Positions 37,746-50,125 are shown, counted from the stretch's first letter. The stretch is DNA of 64,000 bases from Spodoptera frugiperda (GCF_023101765.2 NC_064234.1:4216001-4280000); one strand, 5' to 3'. The notes: generated by a model from the sequence alone, not told the origin. Program-made: numbers and translations.

Positions 37746-38939
37746 CACATAATTTCGTCGTGACAAACTTTTAGACGATTCTTATGCATGAGGTACGCCA
37801 ATGAAACTTGATATTCAATAACTAAACGACATGAATACGGAATATTGTTTGAAAATAATGGAAATAATAAATATGTTTGCATTGGTCTCTTTCGTATTCA
37901 TTCCTATCTAACTACAAAACTGTATAATTCACACTTTATTTATTTATTATTATATTGCACAATGCACAGACTTATACGACCAGTACATAACCCTGTAAGG
38001 GCGTAGCAATTTTATTACAGTTACCTAATTTATTAATGTAAAACGTTTTCATTTCAGTAAAAACGTCAACTTCCACCTGATATTTCCAGAAAACTCCCGA
38101 TGAATCATCACACAAAAAAATAATCATTAACCATGGATTAACTTTATCGAACGATTACAAGCAGACTTGTCGTATCTAAACACGTCATAGATAAATACGT
38201 CGAGCTATATTACCAGTATAAACTGACCGTCGAATGTGGGGAAAGATCATAGGAAGCGAGGCCATGATAAATTGGCTGTATAGCTTAATGTGAAGCTATG
38301 TAGGTATACTACCGAACCTTGCCCCCGTTGGAAATCAAAGGCTTTATCAATATATGGATTATGGTGGCTCGGACAGATTGTATGACGATGGACAATTAAT
38401 GATGTTAGAACAATGATGGTTACATGTACCAATGACGTCATTTCGAGCACGCCATGATAATCGATATTAGGCAACGTCCCAACTCCGGCTTACTACAAGT
38501 ACTATCTGTTTCACGCGTCTGCTGTGGACACTGACTCATGAAACACGGTGTGCTAGTAAATAAACAATGCTCTTGACTAAACACAAGGGATTATTAACAC
38601 GATAATTCCATGGTTTTCTACGAAGTGCTTTTTTAATATGTCAACATGATTGTTTTTAGGTAAATGATTTGATAAGATACGTGGTCAATTCATGGTTTGT
38701 GGCGTTTTTATTTTAAATGCAACCAGTTTTCGGCTTCGTCGTATTCTATTTTCAAACTTCGCCAGACTTGTTCCCACAAAACATGTTTTCTATATTCGAA
38801 TGTAAGGAAAACAGCATTTTTCATTTATTCATTATTGTGATTCATTAAGTATCTATGAGTGTTATTTTTGTATTACAGGTGATGAGGGAGGGTCTATCAG
38901 GATCAGCCTCTGCTCTCTAACACTGAACATAAGGGGCTT

Positions 38940-39205
38940 ATGTAATAGCTAAGCTGTGAAACAATGTGGCCGTTTCCACTAATACTGAGCTGTAGCTGTA
39001 GCTGTACGAGGAAGATGCGTAGCTCGAGTATGCGATGTATCGATCGTAGAGAAACCATTCATATCACATATCCATAGCACGCATTTTTCCATATAAAAAC
39101 AGTTTAGCTGAGTCCGTTTCAACAAGTGCTAAGTTATGTGTACCAATGAATATGATTGATGGAAGCCAAACGTAGCATAGCACATCTCTGGTAGAAAAGT
39201 CCCTT
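38940..39205. mobile_element. MITE M4 copy, 5' end altered
   Basis: AATAGCTAAGCTGTGAAAC...CATATCCATAGCACGC...GATGGAAGCCAAACGTAGC...CACATCTCTGGTAGAAAAG. Confidence 0.6.
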
Positions 39206-42200
39206 AGTCAAATAAATAATGCTAATTTAATTGCTGTTACAATAGCTCATAAACCATTTTCCCGCATTAACCGCAAATTAACAATTACTTTTACATAAAT
39301 ACATTTTAATTGTCATTTCTATTGTCATTAATTGAACTCTTGGAACATTTTCCTATTTAAGTACGTACAACGTCACATCTTTTATCCCCAAAGAAGTAGG
39401 CAGAAGTGCATATTACGGCATTAAGAACAAGGATAAAACTAAATTTATGTCAACAACAAAAATAAAATTACCACTAATGGTTTCCCAATTAAGTGTTTTA
39501 TATTTGCTAAGAATATAATATTAGAATTTGTTTTCAATTTCATACTTCAATGACTAATACGTACTTCGACTCAAAAGGCGCTCTTTTGTCTCTTTTTAGT
39601 GGTCTAGAAAAACTGTGATAGAGACGTAATTTGATTCAAACATCGATATCAAAGGAATGACACTTCAATCACAAATTTTCTAGCGAAAAAGTTGATCAAT
39701 AAGGCTCTTGTTGACTAGACTAGACATCTATCTGGTACCAATTCGAACTTTTGCCGTATAAAAAAGTAAGAGTGACATGAATCTAATGTATTGAAACTAA
39801 AAACACAGAATTTTATACAAAACAGTTACAATAGCAAGGTTGAAATACGAAGTTTTATACTAAACAGTCACACTTGTAAGGAACTCAACGAAACAGAAGA
39901 TGACTTTGAAAAGATTTAAGAGTAATTTCAAACAAGTCGAGTGTGAAATAACGGATATGTTTCGACGGAACAATAAATCTATTGAGTGTTCTATATAACA
40001 TAAAGGCAAGGGCCGCCACGAGTATACGAAAATAGTATTGAGAATGAGAAATACTCAGCGCTTCTTATACGTACGGTACACCTGAGAATGTATCTATTAA
40101 ATTAGTAAGGTACGAGAAACTCTCGAAACAAGAGAAAACTTATTATTTTCGAAGGAAAATGTAACTTATCACCTTTTCTATTATGAGGGGCTGTAATTGG
40201 AAGTAATCTTGTTTTCATATTCCAGGCACATACGCCCTGGGCTCCGGAGCAGGGCTCAGTGCCCCTTACAGGTGTTGAAGGTGGCCACCTTCAACCCACC
40301 GGGGTGTTTTAGTGAGGTAAACATCCCGCACTCCCTAGTCTTTTATCCCCAAAAAGCTAGGCAACCTGAAGGTTTCCTCTCCGTCATTAAAAAAAGGCAC
40401 AATCACCCTTCCTATTAAGTCTTTCCTAATCGCAAGGATTCTACGTCACACAACAAATTATTTGACAAACAACCAAGAATAAAAAGAAAATTAAAAAAAA
40501 ACAACATAACTATTGTCTATGCCCATACGTATTTAATTTCCCGCCATAGAATTTACCCGCGCAACGAATGTCAAAACAAAATGGCTTCAATATGTTTATA
40601 GCATCGACTCGTGTGCTCCGATATTTATTTATTTCTTCCATTGCATCTGGTTCAATGAATCTTAATACTTTTTGTTACGTAATGCTAAACAGATCGCATT
40701 GTTTATTTATCCATGATTTATGTTACGTTACAATACTTGAAAAAAGTTTGCGGTGAGGATAGTAGGTAAAGGTAAGGAGTGTTTTTTTTATTTTAGTCGG
40801 AATCAGAATCAAATAATAATATTCTAGGTCAGAGTGAATAGGTACTTTCTAAGTCTGTGTGCTGCATCTTCGCTTCACTATTCTGGCAGTAAACGGGTTG
40901 GTGGCCAAACGCAGACTTATCAACGCTAAAAAAAATAGTCCCTCTTAGCGTAGGTAAAATTACCAACACAATAAATAGTAACAGGCACAAGTACATCGAT
41001 TTGTTCCTTAAATTGTCAAATTTTAATTACCTAAGCCCTATTTTACTAATAGTCGTAACACTCGTAAATAAAACATTTATGTTAAAAAAATGCAGTCGTG
41101 TTAATGCAATTGTTATACAATGCGTTATGCCCAAAGCCTTTGTTAAAATCTCTCTCAATTAAGATGTTATCGTTATATCCGCATATAACAAAAATCTCGT
41201 CACTCTTGTATTTCCTACAACACAAAGAAATAATATTTGTTTGAACTGACTATTTATCTAGAAATGTAAGTAGCTAACAATTGCTCGTGAATACTCGTGA
41301 TATATCAAGGAAGCGGATTTTCGCTGTATCTCCAACCGATTTATTTGTACAGTGTAAATAATGGCGTCTATTAATTCAAGTTCACGTACACAAAGAAATG
41401 ATACATCTATATTATTGTAGTTTTTCAATATTCAGCAACCACTTAAATATGTTGCTTTTGAAATGAACCATGCGGACTAGTTAGTAAAGGTTTTAGAAAA
41501 CTTTACTTTTTATCGTAAGCCATTTGGATGGATACCAAACTACTTTGTGGACTATTTTTTAATCTGGGAAAATATAATGCTCCCGTGAGATTGCAGAATA
41601 CGTCAACAGTAGATAATAAGACTATTTTATGATTCACTTAATATCTATTTTTGCTTTCTCAACAAAAATAATTAGGACGGGCATACAGACGACCTAATTT
41701 CGTATTGAAAAAAAAGACATCAAGGGAAATCCAATAACCGGCGCTAAATCATAGGATCTCATATTACTTGTTATTTTTATGCAACATGAACCATCATTGG
41801 ACACCGACATGTGCCTAGAAATATTTCAGTTTTACAGCTGCGAATTTATCAATAAAATATGCGCGGATATTTTTAACAGATTGTAATAAATATTATTTGA
41901 ACTTTAAAAACCAAAAAAAAAACTTTGTTAATAACTTGTATGAAACAAATAGCTTTGTAAATAGCTGCTATTAAATTATATTATTTGTTTACTTTCAAGA
42001 AAACCAATGTAAGTTGTTGACCTTACCACAAAATATGATAAATCGCGACCACAATAGTCCTTTCCACTTTGCAGGGACTTTTTCTATAAGCAAGTTAACT
42101 AATAAATGGTAACATTCTTTGTCCTTGATGCTGAACCAAACATCGTTATCAATAGCTATAATTACATGTTGATGTAGTTACATCGACTATACGTTAATCT

Positions 42201-42324
42201 TATTTAATCTATCTTATTTTTTCGAATAGTCTGGCGGAGTAATTTACAACACTACTAGTTTATTTACTTTGTTAAAAGAAAGTATAAACTATCGGATGGT
42301 TGTAATTTATTGAATATTTTTTAG
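39206..42324. other. Intergenic, 3 kb
   Basis: A GC-richer segment (about 40235-40385) has a 73-codon frame with no recognised domain and may be an old retroelement tail. Otherwise AT-rich with no visible gene. Confidence 0.35.
39368..39425 (-). repeat. SINE family A tail fragment
   Basis: CGTCACATCTTTTATCCCCA...GTAGGCAGAAGTGCAT. Confidence 0.5.
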
Positions 42325-42329
42325 TTTAC

Positions 42330-42450
42330 CAATTTTTATTTTAATGCCCGTCTTGTAGAATATTTTAAAATATTGAACACGTATTTTATTTTGTTACAGA
42401 AAGACATACTTTCGAAAATATATGGATTTGAAATATCGCATGTTATGTAT
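42330..42450 (-). repeat. Dispersed repeat, third copy
   Basis: TTTTTATTTTAATGCCCGTC...ACTTTCGAAAATATATGG. Confidence 0.5.
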
Positions 42451-42751
42451 TGTTATCCTTTACGACAAAAAAAATCATAAATTTAAGGACGGACTATATA
42501 GATTTTGCAATACTTCTTGATACAACTATCAAAGAATTCATATATCGATGTTTCCTGCACATAATACAATAGGTACGAGTAGGTATTGTTCGCAACAACA
42601 GAATCAATTATCCAGTGATTAGTTTTACTCTTCCGGAGGACGACTGTTATGTTTCTGTACATTGGATTCCTTTGAAGATGTTTTGAAGAAATAATATCCG
42701 TATTAATTGGTCAAAATAAAGCTCCCGCCACGGTTACGCAGTTCTGACTAA

Positions 42752-42896
42752 TGCCTTGTTCGCACTACGCTAGTATTTTAGTCGAGTAGCAAGTATTTAG
42801 TAGCTCTCTCTCGCTTCGATTTTGGATCAGAAGCGGGAAGAAGCTACTATGTACTCGCTACTGGACTAAAATACTAGCGTAGTGCGAACTAGCCAT
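42752..42896. mobile_element. Foldback MITE M2, intact
   Basis: TTCGCACTACGCTAGTAT (42759-42776) is exactly complementary to ATACTAGCGTAGTGCGAA (42871-42888). The arms continue inward imperfectly. Confidence 0.72.
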
Positions 42897-43481
42897 AAGA
42901 GAAATAAGGAATAATTTATGCACATAGATTTATCAACAAGTCGTTTACGTTTTGTATATTTTAATATTAATATTGATATCAACATGTGTAACCTAACATT
43001 GACATGTAATAATTAGATGTATCAATTCACTTGTCTTTCTTGTAAGAGCAAGCAAAAAAGTCATTAGAACCGCTCGTTGCCCGCTCCCGCGCCGCTCCCG
43101 CGCCGCTGTTTTCGAATACATGTAATAAAAATACATCTATAACGCATAATAAAAATTACATTTAGGTAAGTAGGTAGCTAAGCAGGTTAAGCTTTAGAAA
43201 AGTCATCTATGAGAGCATAAACTATTATTGTTTTTTGTATAAAAATAGGGAAATAAATTAGTAAACAGCCCTAAAAGTGTTTATTATTTATTGGGAGTTA
43301 AATATAACACAATCGGTAACCTACACGCTCTTAAACTAATCATAAGACAGGCACTTGGCAGGATAATTCACTGAGTTACACGCAAACAGGATCTACTGCT
43401 TATTCTTAAGTACAAAAATCATAGGTTCTATGTGCGATATGAAGTCATACATAAACACTACTTGATATATAACAGGACTAA

Positions 43482-43596
43482 CCGCACTCAGAGTCATTTA
43501 ATAGTCACTTAAACCAGTCCTTAGCAATTGTTTTCCGAACAAAATCGTTACTAAGGAATAGTTTAAGTAATCATTGTCAAATGTCTCTGAGTGCGG
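43482..43596. mobile_element. Foldback MITE M3
   Basis: CCGCACTCAGAG...CACTTAAACCAGTCCTTAG folds on CTAAGGAATAGTTTAAGTAA...CTCTGAGTGCGG; almost the whole element is one hairpin. It lies about 180 bp 3' of the six-cysteine gene. Confidence 0.72.
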
Positions 43597-43702
43597 CAGT
43601 TATTAGTTAAACATTATACTTACTACTACACACAATGCTCATTATCTTACTCGAATAATAGGGGACATTGATCACAATACAGAGATACATTGGCTTATCA
43701 CA

Positions 43703-43708
43703 TTTATT
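43703..43708 (-). terminator. Polyadenylation signal AATAAA of the six-cysteine protein gene
   Basis: AATAAA on the minus strand, about 70 bp after the stop codon. Confidence 0.5.
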
Positions 43709-43779
43709 AGTTACATACAAGTATAGCAGGCCGTAAGAAGCAGCTGATAAACATCAATTAGTACCACAACATGGCCACA

Positions 43780-44649
43780 TCAATAATTAGAACAATACCC
43801 CTGAACACGCAGCTCATTAAGTGGAGCCTCTTCCTTCACAGTCTCTTTCTCTTTCTTCCTACAAAAACACGCACAGCACAAGTATATAGCGATGATGGTT
43901 CCTAACAGAGTGGGCAACCAAATGTACGTGGGGACACCAGACTGCCTCACAGTGTTCGCGTATTCCTTCAACAGCGCACAAGGAACATGATTCCTCTCTT
44001 TATGCATCGTCAAATTATGCCATAGCACGCACTCCTGCTCATTTGTCACTTGTAACGCCGGTCCATTGTCCTTCAAAAATGGCTTCACATCTATCTTCGA
44101 CGACGATATATCAACCTGACGACTATCATTACCTTTAGCAACCGTTGATTCTACGAACGAAGATATCATAAAACATGGAAACTCTGTCTCCTCAAAATGT
44201 GACCTTTCGATGATTTGTAGAGAACACCTTTCTCCGGGCTGAGCGTAGTATTCGTGTGACCGAGCCCAGCCCATGCTGGTGGAACGTCCCAGGTTGTACA
44301 AAGACAAACCAGTGAGTATGTCTGCGTACCTGCTGCCGGATTCTTTGTACATGTATACATACGTCGGTGGCATGGGTCTGTACACAGGATACATCTCCGT
44401 AGATGAGCAGTGACGACATGTGTACATTACGTGTCTAGGTGGATGGTACGTGTAGTGGGTGTGACTCGCGGTCACATGATGACCGTGCGAGCCGTGGTAT
44501 GACGAGTGACCATGTGATCCGTATGATCCATGTGATCCATATGATCCGTGCGATCCATGAGACCCTCCATGTCCTCCGTGACCACCTCTTGCGACAACAC
44601 AAACATTGACAATAAATACGTAAACAAAAACACCGTGGATTATGTCCAT
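43780..44649 (-). CDS. Gly/His/Ser-repeat, six-cysteine type I membrane protein, 289 aa, family unknown
   Basis: The start is the ATG at 44649, in strong context (ACCATGG). Extending upstream needs a GTG and gives no signal peptide at the terminus. Layout: signal peptide 1-20 (MDIIHGVFVYVFIVNVCVVA); a low-complexity tract 22-59 built from GSH, GSY and GGH units; an ectodomain with six cysteines at 78, 81, 142, 159, 207 and 224, which could make three disulphides; sequons at N174 and N212; a membrane helix about 242-260; then RKKEK and a 26-residue cytoplasmic tail. The block YADILTGLSLYNLGRS (108-123) looks conserved-domain-like. The repeat-plus-anchored layout superficially recalls prion/Shadoo proteins, and six cysteines recall CX-type modules, but I cannot establish either. 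No frameshift or internal stop. No intron is needed. Codon usage is GC-richer than the flanks, as expected for a real gene. It is the only long complete ORF in the left 59 kb. Confidence 0.8.
   Translation of the reverse strand: MDIIHGVFVYVFIVNVCVVARGGHGGHGGSHGSHGSYGSHGSYGSHGHSSYHGSHGHHVTASHTHYTYHPPRHVMYTCRHCSSTEMYPVYRPMPPTYVYMYKESGSRYADILTGLSLYNLGRSTSMGWARSHEYYAQPGERCSLQIIERSHFEETEFPCFMISSFVESTVAKGNDSRQVDISSSKIDVKPFLKDNGPALQVTNEQECVLWHNLTMHKERNHVPCALLKEYANTVRQSGVPTYIWLPTLLGTIIAIYLCCACFCRKKEKETVKEEAPLNELRVQGYCSNY
44500..44585 (-). repeat. 9-bp coding minisatellite (GSH/GSY repeats)
   Basis: Near-identical 9-bp units (GGATCACAT / GGATCATAC type on the coding strand) repeat in frame and encode the GSH/GSY tract, so copy number could change without frameshift. 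Confidence 0.75.
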
Positions 44650-44720
44650 GGTAAAGCGTAGAGGGCGGGTCCCGACGCGCGACTGACGCAGCTCGGGAGA
44701 TGAGGTCGCTTGGCCGCCAT
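44640..44720 (-). promoter_or_regulatory. Possible overlapping upstream ORF and initiator
   Basis: An upstream ATG at 44720 opens a 26-codon frame that ends at 44640, overlapping the main start at 44649 in another frame. If transcription begins upstream of 44720 this uORF could repress translation. A perfect arthropod initiator (TCAGTC) sits at 44686-44681. Starting there would skip the uORF and leave a leader of about 35 nt. Confidence 0.35.
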
Positions 44721-44979
44721 GTAGACTTGCTGGCGCCAGTCTGTCGCCCCTCACACATTATACAGGGGTGAAAGTCCGGGAGCAAAATATTTGGATTGAA
44801 AGGTTGTAATGAGCCGTCGGGCACGGGTGTTTATTATGTAGGTAACAAACGTGTTAGTTATGTCGTATTACACGACTAATTTGAAGGTGGACATACTATA
44901 GCAAGAGAAATTAACGAAGATGAATGGTTGGCATGATCATTATAGTGTTATAAAACAATAAGACATTACGGCCACAGTC

Positions 44980-45140
44980 GCGAGTGATGAAGACAGAGCT
45001 GTGAGTGTAGTTGCGTCCACGCACTCCGCAGCGAGCCGATGACTGGACAATGCGCTCCTCCTACAAAGCGCGCTCTTCCTGCCAGATAACGCGATGAACC
45101 ATTTCCTGAGCATTGTCGCCGAGACATTGAGATCATATCT
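44980..45140 (-). promoter_or_regulatory. GC-rich upstream region of the six-cysteine protein gene
   Basis: A locally GC/CpG-rich stretch lies 330-490 bp upstream of the start codon, with no recognised repeat. It is a candidate promoter or untranslated exon. No splice pair to the coding exon was demonstrated. Confidence 0.3.
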
Positions 45141-46551
45141 TGGATACGAACACCGTTTGAGGTACTCTGTACCTATACAACACTAATGTGATCCGTCTAG
45201 TTTCTTTGTGAAGGTGTTAGAGAGAGGTAATGGCATTATTTTTATATTATTGAGACAGCCACGATTGCGACACTGACCCATCATACTCCATGCTTGTACA
45301 GACCGAAGTGATTATAAAATTGTTCTATTAAAATCAACCGTGATTCCGTCGCCAACTATGATGTCCATGTTCCTCTCTTCCGTATTATATTATGCCGTAT
45401 CTCTTCTGAGATCATTCCAACGACTTATTTTTATATTATAGATTATATTATTCCGTATCTCTTCGCAGGTAATTATGACTAAATTGTCAAATCAGATATT
45501 TTTATCACAAATTTCCTTACAATGTCTTCCTATAAAAAAGCTTGCAATCCTTTGAAACGAAGAAAGAACTCAAAAGAAACTTTATTTTCAATAGTTTTTA
45601 TAGATAGTTTCGTTGTTGTGTGTTGGGTAACTCCTAATCCCAACGTAGGAACCACACCTGTACGCTATGAATCCTCGAAACGTCAGATGTAATACACGTC
45701 ATTGTTTATTTAGCTTCCAATCCACTCCGATTAAAGGAATGAACGTGAATAACATTACAGAAATATACGAGCTCAATTTGTATTCTTTTTGAATCTACAT
45801 GTATCTTACCAGAATTTAGGAGCAATGGTTTGTTTTGCACTGTATTCTAATATAATGTTTATTAAGGTGTGCTTATTTATATATTAACTGAAATAGATAG
45901 AGATGCATTTTCGATATTAGGTATAAATTGTAGGTCTTCCATCCGATTTTAGAGGAACTGTGGGATATTTCAAAAGATCCTGTGATACACTGATATGTAC
46001 GTAAATGTACCTATTAAAAAATGTATGATAAGGTCACGGACCAAGAGTCTTTAAAAGAACAAATATAAATAGAAAAAGAAATGTACCTATTAATTTTAAT
46101 GTAACGCAAAATACTTTTAATAAACAAATATCAAATTCTAATGAATATGTTGTAACATCAATTTTTGTTCTAATTGGAAACTTCAGCCGGTTACATTACT
46201 TATAACGAAAACTAATTTCGTTTCAACAAATTCTGACTTCTCATTTGTTTTGTAACGCAATTACGTAATATTCACTAGGTATGTAATTCATAACCATCAA
46301 GTTTCTAAATATATTATTACAAATTATTTAAAAAGGGAGCATAATGGTTTTTATCTAAACAACCTAAATCCGACCTTATTTAATTTTCATCCATTAGTAA
46401 GAAAAATATATATTAATAGATTAAACACCTAGTTTACTCATCTACCGACAATGATCTTCATAATGCTACACTCACGGTAATACACATTTCATGTAGCACT
46501 CGACCCTACTTTCACAAAAAAAAAACACTAAAATTCACCTATGCTCGTGTT
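45141..46551. other. Intergenic upstream of the six-cysteine protein gene
   Basis: No repeat family or ORF recognised. As the largest repeat-poor upstream stretch it is where distal promoter elements or a leader exon of that gene would be sought. Confidence 0.35.
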
Positions 46552-46868
46552 CCATCAGAGTGTTTTTCCACGGAGAGATTTGCTATGTAGCTATGTTATG
46601 AAAATGTAATAGCTAAGCTGTATGCTGCTATGTGACCGTTTCCACTGATATTAAACTATGTAGCTGTGCGAGGAAGATGCACATGCGATGTATCGATAGT
46701 AAGGAAGCCATCCAGCCATAGCACACATCCATAGCACGTATCCATAGCACACATCTTTCCATATAAAAACCTAACTTAGCTGAGTCCGTTTCCTCCAATG
46801 AATATGATTGGTGGAAGCCAAACGCATCCCTAGTAACATAGCACAGCACATCTCTGGTGGAAAAGCGT
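46552..46868. mobile_element. MITE M4 with 14-bp satellite
   Basis: The terminal block GTTTTTCCACGGAGAGATTT is complementary to the end CACATCTCTGGTGGAAAAG. A CATCCATAGCACAC-type minisatellite lies inside (46708-46760). Confidence 0.65.
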
Positions 46869-47464
46869 GCATATAAAAGCAAGACAGTCCTGCCAACGCA
46901 TTTGTTTCCCCAAACCGTATCATTACATACTACGATCCTCAGTTGTCTTATATTACAGCACCATTACCAGAGCCCTATTAAAGTATACAATGTCATACCA
47001 GGTTTCCTCAGAAAGGTCGTTAGAGGGAGAAAATTTCTTAGACAAGGTCATCACGGAATATTGACGATCACTGTTATTATTTTCGGATATTGTAGAGTAC
47101 GATTTATGGTGTCTTACCCATTCCTTTTTCCTAATTATCTGTAAGGATAGTTAGCGCTTCTTTTGATTTTAATTTGAGTCTTTGTATCGTATACGTCAAC
47201 GGCCTGATTTTTGTAATTACATGGTTTTCGTAGGTTCTGGTTTCTGAATAATATAATTATATTTTGCTTTATGTGACACTAACACTAAGAATGTTTACAA
47301 AAAAGATTGTTCTGCAATTCATTTCCAATCGTTTATTTCCTAAGAATTCTGCACTATCTAAGGATCGAGAAAACATAATTTTGAAGATATTTTTTTCCCT
47401 GATAAAAAACTAAGACATGTGATGTGATCTCCAATCCAAACATCTTATATCTTACATCTCATTA

Positions 47465-47630
47465 CTATCACATCACATCACATCACATCAACAGCCTATA
47501 TAAGTGGCCACTGCTGAACAAAGCCTCTTCTCATACGGAGAAGGTTTTGATCATTAATGCCGGTTGGCGATTTCAAAATTACATTAAACTCGGAAAAAGT
47601 CACATTGGCACTTGTTGATAGATTTACAAA
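47465..47630 (-). mobile_element. SINE family D with CATCA microsatellite
   Basis: (CATCA)n, then GTGGCCACTGCTGAACAAAG...CTCGGAAAAAGTCACATTGG. Confidence 0.58.
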
Positions 47631-48249
47631 ATCGTAAATAAATTCCTTTCGTCGTTTTTAAAATAATTGCAATGTCAGACGTTTGTTGAAAGGTAATATA
47701 AACGGAAACAAACAAAATATTGATGGTTTCCTATTGATCTTTTGTGCTGGGAGTTATGGCGCCCAAAGACAAATATTATTCCGCGATGACAATACTTTGT
47801 TCCATACTACATGACCCATCACTGGGTTATGGAAGCCCAAATGTGACATTTATTACACAATTTATGCTCCTTGGTTTTTTGCTACGTATATTCTAGCTCT
47901 AATATCTATACTTTCTATGTTTGAACATATCACAGACAAAATATAACAGTGTTTTGTCGACCTATTCTTATCTATTCTAATCCCTTGATTGATTTACATA
48001 ATTAGCTATTACATATACACGTATATAGGACTTTGTACCTTTAAAAACATGTAAATGTAATCATCAAATTGTTGTTGAATTATTTATATGTATAATAAAC
48101 AACTGTGTAATCAGTGTTCAGGAAATCAGGCCTAAACCAAACATTTTCCTGAAATATATTGAATAGAATTAACTAGCGTTTCTTTGCGGAAATACATGTT
48201 ACACTAACAATACAATAGATTTTTAGTTGTTATTCCGCTTATAGATGTA

Positions 48250-48450
48250 ATTTTAGCATTAGCAGCTCAAATGAACTGCGGGAACCGCCGAGTCAACAGC
48301 TCCTGAAGATGCTCCGTGGAGGAGCGAAACATAATTATGTCGAGTGGTTTGTTGCATGTCATGTGTGTTTTATGTTGCACCTCTGCTGCATGAGCATTTA
48401 ATTGCGGGTGGAAGGGCGGTGCTGGACACCGCATGCTAAAATCTATTGTA
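48250..48450 (+). repeat. Probable LINE 3'-UTR-like repeat
   Basis: CAGCTCCTGAAGATGCTCCG...GTTGCATGTCATGTGTGTTT...ATTGCGGGTGGAAGGG is a phrase I recognise as widespread in lepidopteran DNA. Single copy here. Confidence 0.35.
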
Positions 48451-49049
48451 TTGTTAGAGTATTTTCCTGAAAATTTCAAATAAGTGGGTAATGTTTTGCC
48501 TACTATGTACTTAATACCTTCTTATGATGAGACCTAACTTAGCACATCATGTACTGCACACAAATTCTGACAAAATGTACCATAACATAGCTTGTTTACC
48601 ATTCAAGATGATGCAACAAAGATCACATTGAAGTTTTTTGCAAGTTTCAAATCGTAGATATTTAAGTTTTACAATTTTACTTCTAGATGTAAAATATAAT
48701 TACTTTGTAACTTCTGAATTAATTTAAGCACCTATTAAGATTATGAATGACACACATTTTACGACTTTATGGTCTGTTTATAAGTTAAACAATTGTTTAG
48801 GGGATAGCAAGCCTGCTGTTAATGACATAATTATGTTATAATGTATTTCAATTTAGTTGATAGCCCAATTATACAAATTCACAACAATAGGTACATAGAT
48901 AGTATATTTATAATGATTATGTATTGCATTGTAAAGTTACCTTTCCATTGTTTATAGGTAAAGTTTCCAAAAAGGGAATGTAGCAAAAAGGGATGTTCCT
49001 GTTATAAAATATTTTTCTCTATCTATTCTGCAGTCATATTTTAACTGTG

Positions 49050-49186
49050 GTTACCGGGGCTCCGGCTCAAAGCAGGAGAAGGAACGGGGTGGTTTTTAGT
49101 CAGTAAGAGTCTGACACTCCCTCCCGCCTCACACAAGGCGGGAGAAGTCATTGGATGATTTTCACCCCTCAAAAAAAAAGCATAGC
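49050..49186 (+). mobile_element. SINE-like family C, 5'-truncated, with target duplication
   Basis: TTACCGGGGCTCCGGCTC...AGAAGTCATTGGATGATT, A9 tail. TAACTGTG occurs on both flanks (49042-49049, 49187-49194). Confidence 0.72.
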
Positions 49187-49294
49187 TAACTGTGTATTGT
49201 AATACGCGTGTTATTTTATTAAACAAAATGTATATTTAAAGTAGGTATATAAACTTGACCGTGTGAATGCCATTTTGTAATAATTAATTCATTA

Positions 49295-49793
49295 CCCGAC
49301 TGCGCCAGAAGGAGGGTTATGTTTTTCGAGAGTATGTATGTATGTATGTAGGTATGTATGTATGTATGTATGTATGTATGTATAATTGTTTGGCACGCTC
49401 TACAGCCTAAACGGCTTGATGGATTTTGGCTTGAGAGGTGTCGTTAGATTCGTATTTACTGTGAGAGTGACACTGGATATATCAAAATAATAAAAAAACA
49501 AAATGGCGGATTTTTGGCGCCAAATTCGAATATTGCTCACTCTCTAGTCTGAACGACTCGATGGATTTCAGCTTGATAGGGGTCGTTTGATTCGTATTTA
49601 CTGTAAGAGTGACTCTAGATATATTAAAATATAAAAATAACAAAACTAAAAGAAAATAAAATAAAAAAGGTAATTTAAAAAGTCGGGACCCATTCTAAAT
49701 ATGAAGACTTAGTGAGGCTAGTTGGCTTTCTAGAATGGGTCCCGACTGCTGCTTGTTTTAGGGTTTTTCATTTTATAAAGAAACGCAGTCGGG
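49295..49793. mobile_element. Compound inverted-repeat element with (GTAT)n
   Basis: The outer pair CCCGACTGCG / CGCAGTCGGG; a (GTAT)n tract 49333-49384; two direct copies of a segment (GATTCGTATTTACTG...GATATAT) at 49445 and 49585; then a perfect 16-bp hairpin arm GTCGGGACCCATTCTA (49682-49697) with its complement at 49731-49746. Confidence 0.6.
49333..49384. repeat. (GTAT)n microsatellite
   Basis: About 13 units with one GGTA variant. Confidence 0.93.
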
Positions 49794-50029
49794 TTTTTTA
49801 GTTTTTTAAATTACCTTTTTTTAGTACTTATGCTATTTATTTATGTCGTAGTTTTACCGTTTGAATTAATGTCGGCCATGTTAATATTGTCACATCGATT
49901 CTTTTACGGAAATATCTACCTATATATAATACATTTAATAAAACTGTAGGTGTACAAATTCTGCGCTGTGTAAATGTTCAGCTGATGGTCGAAATTAGCT
50001 TGCACCGGTCGCAGTATCTTACCCATATT

Positions 50030-50125
50030 ATAAATACGATTGTTTGTGAGTTTGTGTTGGTTACTTAATCACGTCAAAATGGCTGAAGGGATCATGAAAT
50101 TTGGCACTGGAGAAGATTAGTGTTA
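50030..50125 (+). mobile_element. Helitron 5' fragment
   Basis: ATATTATAAATACGATTG followed by the usual ACTTAATCACGTCAAAATGGC block. No 3' end. Confidence 0.45.

Noticed and set aside
44435..44824. Open frames of 129, 75 and 64 codons overlapping the membrane protein gene
   Set aside because: They are alternative-frame shadows of the repeat-rich coding exon and lack signal or domain logic.
49041..49226. 61-codon minus-strand ORF
   Set aside because: It reads through a SINE-like family C copy in antisense; similar frames recur in each family C copy.
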